From contig JAKNDB010000068.1 of NCBI GenBank assembly GCA_024305405.1, forward strand, positions 4,092,501 through 4,156,500: a stretch of DNA of 64,000 nt. The letters run 5' to 3'. The stretch's first letter is position 1. Every line of letters begins with the position of its first letter. A program made the position numbers and the translations under genes. This DNA is from Dirofilaria immitis. Its lineage: Eukaryota > Nematoda > Chromadorea > Rhabditida > Onchocercidae. The notes beneath the pieces were generated by a model. The model saw only the letters and a list, made by a program, of their open reading frames with translations. It was not told the origin of the DNA and did no database searches. This document shows, piece after piece, positions 55,801-64,000 of this stretch.

Positions 55801-58800
55801 ATATGCGCGTACACGTATATTATATGTGGAGCCAGGATTCATTTGATCTACCGCAGCATTGGTACGTGGTGTCACACCCTCACGTTTCATATCATTCCAT
55901 TCTTCTGCACCTGTCACCTCATATTCATACTGTGTTATTTCGCCATTTTGTTCTTCGCATACTGGTGGTTCCCATTTGAAGAAAATTTCAGTATCACGAC
56001 GTCCTTCACTACGTAGATTACGTGGCGGACCAGAAGGAAAGGAAGCGGTGGTCCTGAAACGGCGTACCGTTTTCGGCGTTGTGATGGAGGATCGCAGAGT
56101 TGGTGGACGTCGTGGAGTAACCACCACTTCATATTCGGAACCAGGTAATAGATCATGAAGTATGATTTGTTTTTCTTGCACATTATAGTTCGTTACTGGT
56201 TCATGACTACCACTTCGTGACTCCGTGCAACCGCCTAATTGCTTCAACCGATAAGTGATATCTACACCGTAGTTCCATTTCCGATCCTGATCAGCTAGAT
56301 CCCAAATAACCATTGCCGAAGTGGGTGTTTTAGGCTCAACTGTTAGGAATAATTCTCCGGGAAGAGCCTGCGTTACCAGTGTTACGCGATCACTCCATGG
56401 ACTGTACGATGGTTTCTGGCCTTCCTCAATTGTTTGCGTACGCATACGAATCTCCCATTTCGTCCCCGGAAGTGACGGTAACAATAATTTAGTTGGTGCA
56501 TCTGATGGTACTGTCATTATACCGCGTGAAGTGGTATTGATGAAATCAATCACATATTCAACATTATCACAAGCCCAAGATTCTTTGTCCGGATTCGTCC
56601 ATGTAAGTTTGACATTTTCGAAATCGGATGTCAGCTGTAGATCACTTGGTGATTCTTCAGGTCCTGAAACGTGAAAACATGAAGTATTCACAAAAGATAA
56701 AGTAATTTAAATCGAAACAAAGTAAAAAATAAAAATAATACTAACGTCCACATTTTGTCATTGCCCTTAATTCGGGCCCTGACGAACCACGTTTGTCATT
56801 TTTGCCGACGACTTTCAATCGGAAGAAATACTCCGTAGAAGGCTCCAAATCTTTAACTTGGACACGATAATTATTTTGACGACTACGATGTTTCGTAATA
56901 CCATCATATTCTTTCCAATCATCGTCTTCTGATTTATATTCCAGAATATAACCAACAACATGTTTTGACTAAAACGCATTAGTTTTAAATATGATTTTTA
57001 TTTTTATCAACAAGTTTCAATTAGGGAGAATATTTTATCAGAGATTTCAAACGCTTAATATGGGTAAAATAATCAAAGAAAAAAAGAACTAAATAAACAT
57101 GTTACTTATTTCGATGGCAACAATAATCACGATGTCATTTATTCCATCAATAGCTGTTCAGAATTTTTAAGAATATAAAATATTCATAACTAAAATAAAT
57201 TTACTTGATCAGGATCCAAACCTTGCCATCGTACTGTAATACTATTCGGCTTACTATCAACTACTTCCAGTTGATGTTCTAATACCGGTATATCTGAAGA
57301 GTATCTTGTTTTACTTTTTCTTCACTTCGTTTTTATTCATTTTATATTCATTCCATTTATTTCAAATTTATTTATTTTATATTAACTTACTTTGTTCATG
57401 TGTCCGAGCATTCAATGATTCACTCCACTCACTCCAAGCACCACCTTCAGTATGAGCTGATACTTGAATTTCATACTCTTGTTCCGGTTCTAAATCTACA
57501 ACTCGATAACATAAACGATCACGTTTTGATGCATCTGAACATTGCAATCGATTTCCAAGAACACGAACTTCTTTGTAATTCATCTGTAGAAAAGATAATA
57601 CTAAAATAGCTTATATATGTTTTATTTGTTGTTATTTCAATGTAATAATTATTTTCTGATTTTTTCCATCAGTTTTTGCATGCAGTATGCATAGAAAATT
57701 TACTTTACTTTGAATGAAAGCTAAATCAGGTTAGAATTTAAATCACATCTAAATAAGTAATGATAATAAGGGCATAAATAATTTAAACTAAAACGGAACT
57801 GAAAAAAAAAAGTTGCAGAAGTATATTTAAATATTATTGAATTAATAAAAACAGACTTACTTGGCCAGATGGTGTATGTCTTACTCGATATTCACTGATA
57901 ATACCATGGGGTGGAAATGGTGGCAGGAATGAAATTTCGATAGCATGCGGAAATGATTGCTCTTCGATCAAATCTGTTGGCGGAGGTGGTGCTAAAAACA
58001 AAAAAATCGCATATTATTGTTCATATTGTCCATCTTCATCTATCCATCGACTCATCACCATATGAACGTTTATTTATTTCGCTAAAAACTCGGCGTTGTC
58101 TTATGAAGACAACCTAACCTAAATGAAGTACCAACCTACCAGCAGGTTGCGTTCGAAATGAGATCCATTCTGACCATGGTCCTTGTCCAGCTGAATTTTC
58201 CGCCGAAACTCGTACTCGATATTGAGTAAATGGTACTAAATCATCGAATGATATTCGTTGTGTGGTACTTTGACCAGCTTTACTTTCACCCCATGAATCC
58301 ACACCTTCTATTTGCCATTCATAACTTGTTATTTTGCCATTGCGAAGCTCACAATCCAGTTCATTCCATAAGAAATCGCTACGTGTTTGTGTTATCGAAC
58401 TTACACGTGGATTTAATGGTGCACCGGTAGGAACTGTAAATTAAATTTACTACTATTTTATAAAAAAAATTAAATTTACCAAAACAAAAAAATTTGATGT
58501 TTAATATAACTATTGCTAAGAATCAAAGAAATAAAAAGAAAGAAAATAAGCAAAATAGGATAAGAAAACTTTTCCTGAAACAAATATTAACATAATAAAA
58601 AAACAATAACATTATAGCATCACTCATTGTGATCTTGATTTTTGTCACAATGTTCGAAATATTTCAGGAAAGTTATAAATCCATTACTATAAAATCACTT
58701 TAAATCACTAATATGCTATTATTTTTATTTCTACTTCATCATCAACTTATCCGCATCTGCAAATGAGACGCAAAGTCGAGATTTTTTCAAGTGTGAGATT

Positions 58801-61800
58801 TATAAAGTTGATTTTTTCAGAAAAATTTAAAATCTTAAAAACTTTAAATGGAAAACTTGAAATTCTGAATTGCAAAAATAAGAAAGATTTCTCGACTTCA
58901 AATTTAGCACATTCAATAATTTTGATACTAAAAGAAAGGAAAGTGTATTTAACTAATGTCAAAAAGTATGGTTTTATAAAATATGCTAATTAGGAAACAA
59001 TATTTCCATTGTAAAATCAATCGCATCTCATTTTGCTTATTAAATTCAAAAGTTCAAGCCCATCAATCGGAATTTCATTTTAAAAATGAAAAGATAAACT
59101 TACTAGCTTCATCAGTTGTAACAGTAACAATATTTGATTGAGATCCAGGTTCAGAAGTGTGTGCTGTTACGTGTACTTCATACGTTGAATCAGGTAATAG
59201 TCCTTCCAACGTAATTTCTTCGTCTCGTGTATTTCGAGTAATAGGCTGTGAGGAACGTGGACCACATTCACCGCGGGACTTAAGCTTATATACCAAAGTA
59301 TAACCGGTAATTTGTCCATTAGGTTGTGCAGGTGGTAGCCAAGTTATCGATGCGGCTTCTGGTCCGTACGGACGAGCATCAAGATTTTCTACAGCACTTG
59401 GTGGACCTACAGTTACGGAATAATAGTAAACAAATATGTTTAGTCTTTCCAAAAATCGTCCACATGTTGATGCTATGAATAATTTATAATAATTCTTACT
59501 AAATTAAAATTTAAAAGATACTGGAAGTTTTGATAATTGTCGGAAAACCGAAATAATTTTAATATAGATATATTTAAATTATCAAATTATTTTTGCATGT
59601 CTCATCATTTAACATAAATAAATGTTACGAGGTTTAATATAACAAATCATTTAGCTAATTCATCTCTTTATTTCTATAATAAAACTTATGTGCAATGCTT
59701 AAAATGTTGAAATCTATAATGATTTTCTGGAATGCAGTAACAATCGATAAATTATGAATATTATCTGTCTATCATCCTTCGTTCTGATAACCAAACCGTT
59801 CGTATACTAATGTATAATAAACCACAGCTATTATAGAGACCAAGGATCACCAATAAAAATGAGTTTCCTACGTTTAACTGACATGTTACAAGCAGTGGTT
59901 ATTCAATTGAGCAGCATCAGCAGTTATCTATCGTTTCCCTCTTACATCATTCAATTACTAATATCATTCTAATCTTTCATTTTAAACCCTTATATTTACT
60001 TCATTCTTCCGCTTACTTTATTTATTACCGAATTAAAATCATCATGATCAATGCTTTTGCATTCGGAAGTTTAATTACCCAAATTTGAGATCGCAATAAA
60101 AAGAAGTTATTTCCCTAATCTCCTGATGACAAGAGAAATTTTTCTACAATAAAAATTTGCCGATTATCAAATTATAAGCTTTGTTACACTAACACTAGAA
60201 TAATTGCAATCAATTTAGATCTCAGCCTTCTCTGTCACTTTCTGTTCAACTTTTTCATCAAATTTATTAATACCATAAGGTGTTATTTGTTAATGACAAC
60301 TGAATATAATGGAAAATCGAATTATGAAACAGATAATTGAAATTACTGTAAGCTTCGGTTATTAGAAATTATGGTAATCTTTTGTTTGGTGCTAATTTAT
60401 CGATCATAGAAATCATATTTCTCCTTTGCTTTCATGTTGAATATCGTAACTACATTTATATATTTTTGTGATACTGGCTGTAGGTACTTTTAATATGTAT
60501 TTTACCTTCAGCAGTTGTGATGGATACTTCTTTACTCAATCCGAAGCGCCAGCTTCATTTTCAACTCGAACTCGCATTCGCCATAACGTGTTCGGTGATG
60601 CATCCAACACGTGATTAGCTACGCCACTGAAGGCTGGTAATTTTATCAGAGAAAATCGTACCAATGAGAATGAGGACTTCTATACTGCATAACTTTTACT
60701 TTTGAAATTGAGTTAAAGAAAATTTTCTACGATACTTGGCTTACTTTATTGGCATGAATATGCAGAGAAATATTCTCATTTGTAGTTATTAGACTTTAAA
60801 ATAAATTAAAAATTTTAAGATTTCGAAATTATCCTCACAAGCATCCAACCTGGGTACATCAATTTCTTGAGGTGAAGATGAACCATTGGTATATTCCAGT
60901 CGGTATTTGATATTAGAACATTGCCAAGACGACTGACTAGGTGGTTGCCAACTGATACTGATTTGATAAGGTGATGGTGCAAAGGCATTCACATTCGATG
61001 GTGGTGCAAGAGGCACTGAAAAATGTCATATCAATTATTGATATTCTTATCAATAAAAGACTAAAAAGAATAAAGATCATTTCCAATAATTTTACTTACC
61101 TAGTTAAATTAAATGGATTTTGAATGATAGAAGCGGCACAATAAAACAAAAGAATATTACATTAATTTCAAAACATATTCCAATCGATTTAAGTAAACTT
61201 ACATGCACAACCAGTACGTTCACTTCCTTCTGGACTTGGTTCGCTAACACGTTGCTTCTGATCTACAACTTTGATACGAACGAAATATAAAGTATCGGCA
61301 TCTAGTAAGGATAAACGCTGCTGATAATTACGTCGACTCGTATCGTGCTCAATGATTCCATCGTATTCTGTAAATGTTGGATTATCGCTTGAACGAAATT
61401 CTATGATATATCCACGGACTTGATTCTTTGTATCCAGAATCCCATTCCATTGAACATTTAATGCATCAGCTCCATCTACCGTAACTTGTGGTGCATTTGC
61501 TACTGGTGGTACTTTGAATGGATCTGTAGAGTAACGCGTCCAAGAAAGAGCACCGAAACCACGTTTAGTGCCAGCCGAAATACTTATGTTATATGAGGTC
61601 TCAGGATCTAAATTATTTAAAAGATGTTCTAATGTTGGATGGTCTACGAGAAAAGTTTTCAGTTGATCACGCGGATCGTCCAATGATACAATTCCTATTT
61701 TATATTGTGTTATTTGTCCAAAAGGATCCGGTGGTGGAATCCAACGGATATGAAGTGAATGATCAGTTTTCTTGATCAATTCAATAGCACGTGGTGCATC

Positions 61801-63965
61801 AGGCAAAATCTGTAACGTATTCGCGATAGTCACCGTACTCCATGGACCGTATGAACCACCGACGATATGAGCTGCAACTTGTACTCGGAATTGACGTCCA
61901 CTTTCTAAACCTGTGACATTGAAACACAGTCGAGGACTTTCAGCAGGACACTTAAATAAGGGATCCTTAGTATTTTTCTCGATTTCCATCCAGCGGCTTT
62001 CGTTCAATAGCTGATATCGAATCTTGTATTTATCATGCGGTCCATACGGTGGATAAGGCGGTAGCCAGGAAACCATGAAGTAATCAGTACCTTCTTGAGC
62101 AACTACCAGATCTTGTGGTGGTAGTGGTGCGTCTGCTTTAGCCGTCATTGCATCCAGATTTTCCGTGTTCGGACCACCACCAATACTATTATAAGCTTTC
62201 ACACGCATTATATACTTCGTAAATGGTGTTAGACCTTCGATATTTATTTTAGTTTCCGAAGTGTTCGCAATCTGACGTTCTAACTTTGCCCAATCATCTT
62301 GTCCTTGTATCTCGTATTCATAATTCAGGATATGTCCATGACGTTGTGAGCAATCTATTTGTTCCCACTGAAAACTGATGGAACGTTCCAATGCATAGCT
62401 TAGTTGAAGATTCAACGGTGGTGCACTCGGGGTTGCTGCTCTGTAGCAATATCTTTCGATTCTTCTGGTCCTAATTCCGTGGTACGTGCACGTACTCGTA
62501 CTTCGTATAAAGAGAAAGGTAGCAATCCAGTCAATGTATATTCCAAATCCTTATGATTGTAGACAGTCACAAAATCACGACTAACGTCACGCGGTTCTTC
62601 ATTCGGGCAAGCCAATCGATGCTTCAATCGATAACTAATATCATAACCGACAATGGTACCACGCTGCACCAACGGTGCAAGCCACTGTACATGTACTTCG
62701 TTAGGGCTTTTAGCACGCAAACGCAAATCTCGAACCGGACCTGGGATTCCTTGTCGAGTAGTTATCACCTGTTCTGCGCTCCATGGGCTGGAACCTACTT
62801 GATTAGTACATCTTAACTTAACAGCCCAGCGAGTATTAGCTTCCGATGGAAAAGTGTAATCGGTCTGTTCACCTGGTACTGGTACTACTCGTTCTGGTTG
62901 TCCAGGTATTCGATAAGCTAGATCATAATTCAGCTGATCACATTGCCATGTATCTTTGGCCGGCTTAGCCCACGAAACCCTAACTTCATTGGTAGATGGA
63001 GCATCTAAACGAATGGCTTGAGGTGGTGCGGGTGGTGCTGAACATCGAGTACGAGCTCGAACTTCTGGACTCGGAGGAGATTGTTCATTTTGCGCTGATA
63101 CAACGCGTACTCGAAGATCCACTACGCTATTTGTTGGAAGCTAAAATAGAAAAACTGCGAAAAACAAAAGAATTTTTCAGTATTTTTCTGCAAAGGAATT
63201 CATTTTGACTTAATTTACAATTCCTCATTATGTTTTTTAAATTCAGTAATGCCTTCAGATTCTAGTTTGAAACGCTTAAAAATAATTCAATAATTCAGAA
63301 CAGGATTAATAGGATGTTTTTAAAAGGATAATAATTTCTATATATATCCACATGATTCGTCAATGAATATCAAAAACAAATAAAAATGTATTAAAATATA
63401 ATACCTGATCAACCTGAGCAGTGTAGACTCGTCGTCCAGGATATGCCGGAATTCGTCGATTATATTGTTGCCACACTCCACCTCCAAGACAATATTCGAT
63501 TATAAACCCACTTACATCACCATCTGGCGCATTCCATTCCAAAGTTACTGAGGTTGCTTGCTCTTCGATTATTCGTGGAGCAACCATTAAACCACTCAAT
63601 GGTGCTGAATCGGTACGTACTTCAATTGCTGTACCTGGATGATATTGAGTACCATCAGTAGTAACATCCACGGTTATATTATAGCGCGTATTGGGCGATA
63701 AATTATCGATATTATATTGCAATGTAGACCGATCTACCGTGAATGATATTGGCTTAGCATCACGTTGCAATACCGGCGTTACATGAATTCGATAACCGAC
63801 AACACGAGCTATATCGCTCGGACGTACATTCCAGCCAACTAAAATACTATTCGCTCCTCCAGCTAATTTATTCAACGAAATAACTTGAATAGGACCTTCA
63901 CTAATATGACCAACTTGAGGTTCGCTCCATGGGGACCAAGTACCACTCCGATCACCAGCTGACAT
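40862..63965 (-). CDS. let-805: Myotactin-like giant FN3 receptor, C-terminal about 2,820 residues (5' end outside window)
   Basis: LET-805 is an epidermal transmembrane protein at the fibrous organelles that hold muscle to cuticle. Exons: 63965-63405, 63140-61203, 61015-60850, 60626-60506, 59406-59104, 58433-58140, 57991-57861, 57583-57391, 57293-57205, 56968-56746, 56663-55471, 55244-55068, 54958-54784, 54586-54450, 54126-53842, 53717-53265, 52939-52762, 52528-52248, 48735-48698, 47163-47055, 45607-45532, 45082-44995, 44925-44781, 44446-44203, 43472-43358, 43188-43064, 42815-42710, 42016-41666, 41031-40862. The ectodomain shows 21-22 FN3 units, each with a core Trp (SWLPP, TWLPP) and a YxVxVxA motif. 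Next come a juxtamembrane domain (RRYYVVVDEREP, GDGSVIGGYLNYPL), a helix (GWPWWWLLLLLLLLLLLILL) and a basic stop-transfer RYRTRKERRR. The tail has a coiled-coil-like stretch, GYxxGF repeats, Ser/Arg/Tyr-rich sequence, and ends SFSARRGGILIAKN. One-base gaps occur at about 62438, 60542 and 52870. The 52248/48735 junction is out of phase. Assignment rests on architecture and length, not alignment. Confidence 0.82.
43509..44106. repeat. Direct repeats of about 75 bp flanking a 440-bp segment in a let-805 intron
   Basis: Left copy 43509-43582 and right copy 44026-44106 share GTGAAATAAAGATGATGAAA followed by TATTCTT, a TTAT-AGAATAAACA end and a CATTCCA/TTATTCCA start. They are about 80% alike by eye. 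The segment between is less AT-biased than usual and open on both strands (plus 43629-43973, minus 43769-44008). It may be a small insertion, a duplication, or an unrecognised alternative exon. Confidence 0.55.
45533..47054. other. Large let-805 introns around the transmembrane exon
   Basis: Covers the exon at 45607-45532 (edge) and the 1.45-kb intron up to the transmembrane exon. The intron is AT-rich with no further exons seen. Confidence 0.4.
48951..49034 (+). other. G-rich polypurine tract
   Basis: Over 84 bases the plus strand is almost entirely A/G with five G-runs: 48970-48972, 48990-48993, 49007-49009, 49019-49022 and 49024-49028. This is very unlike the surrounding AT-rich DNA. It lies in the let-805 intron, so the pre-mRNA carries the C/U-rich complement. 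Confidence 0.85.
49176..49199. repeat. (TC)n dinucleotide repeat
   Basis: About 12 pure TC units. A shorter CT-rich run (39796-39825) lies in the first intron of the unidentified gene. Confidence 0.95.
60068..60089 (+). other. SL1-like 22-mer inside a let-805 intron
   Basis: The plus strand carries GTTTAATTACCCAA followed by ATTTGAG, matching the conserved nematode SL1 spliced leader at 20 of 22 positions. The differences are G to A at position 1 and G to A at position 16. It is not followed by the GT donor or the stem-loops and Sm site of a real SL RNA gene, so it is a fossil or partial copy, antisense to let-805. Confidence 0.6.
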
Positions 63966-64000
63966 CTGCAACATAATTACTGTATCATTTTATCACTGAT

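Noticed and set aside
55859..56674. Plus-strand ORFs of about 100-117 residues over the large FN3 exon
   Set aside because: Antisense shadows; the minus frame is an unbroken 397-codon FN3 exon.

Overview
This is an AT-rich (roughly 70% or more A+T) nuclear window from a nematode, most likely a filarial or other spirurid worm. Four things support a nematode: a cuticle collagen with the Col_cuticle_N leader and a dibasic processing site; a giant fibronectin type III (FN3) membrane protein that fits myotactin (LET-805); TTTTAG/TTTCAG acceptors with GTAAGT/GTTAGT donors; and a near-copy of the SL1 spliced leader. The filarial placement rests on composition and general style and is an inference.

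Layout. 70-1969 (-): four 5' exons of a divergent T-box transcription factor that runs off the left edge. 1970-7781: gene-poor DNA with tandem and diverged repeats. 7782-8604 (+): a small two-exon gene I do not recognise. 8888-9266: a long (TAA)n tract. 11155-15040 (+): the complete 12-exon gene for the spliceosomal RED/IK protein (SMU-2). 17532-22036 (-): an RS-rich protein with an acidic N-terminus and a C-terminal RRM-like fold, convergent with RED. 22.0-27.8 kb: repeat-rich spacer with eight near-identical copies of a 94-bp satellite. 27801-29513 (-): a complete 293-residue cuticle collagen. 33831-35407 (-): a small RING-finger gene. 35.4-36.5 kb: very short ORFs among repeats. About 38.45-40.13 kb (-): an unidentified multi-exon gene. 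40862-63965 (-): the last 29 exons (about 2,820 codons) of the let-805-like gene, covering about 21-22 FN3 domains, a juxtamembrane domain, one transmembrane helix and a long cytoplasmic tail. Its 5' end lies outside the window.

Two genes (RED/IK and the RS/RRM protein) belong to pre-mRNA splicing. Two (collagen and myotactin) belong to the cuticle-epidermis-muscle attachment system: collagen forms the exoskeleton, and myotactin lies in the epidermis and ties it to the underlying muscle.

No prokaryotic-type or viral system, CRISPR array, rRNA or convincing tRNA was seen. The most notable observations are a six-domain higher-order repeat inside the FN3 array, a four-fold GYxxGFRDG repeat in its cytoplasmic tail, an intronic SL1-like 22-mer, and many one-base homopolymer discrepancies that break otherwise intact essential genes. 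The last look like assembly error rather than biology. Exon edges were worked out by hand from splice signals and reading phase and may be off by a base in places.
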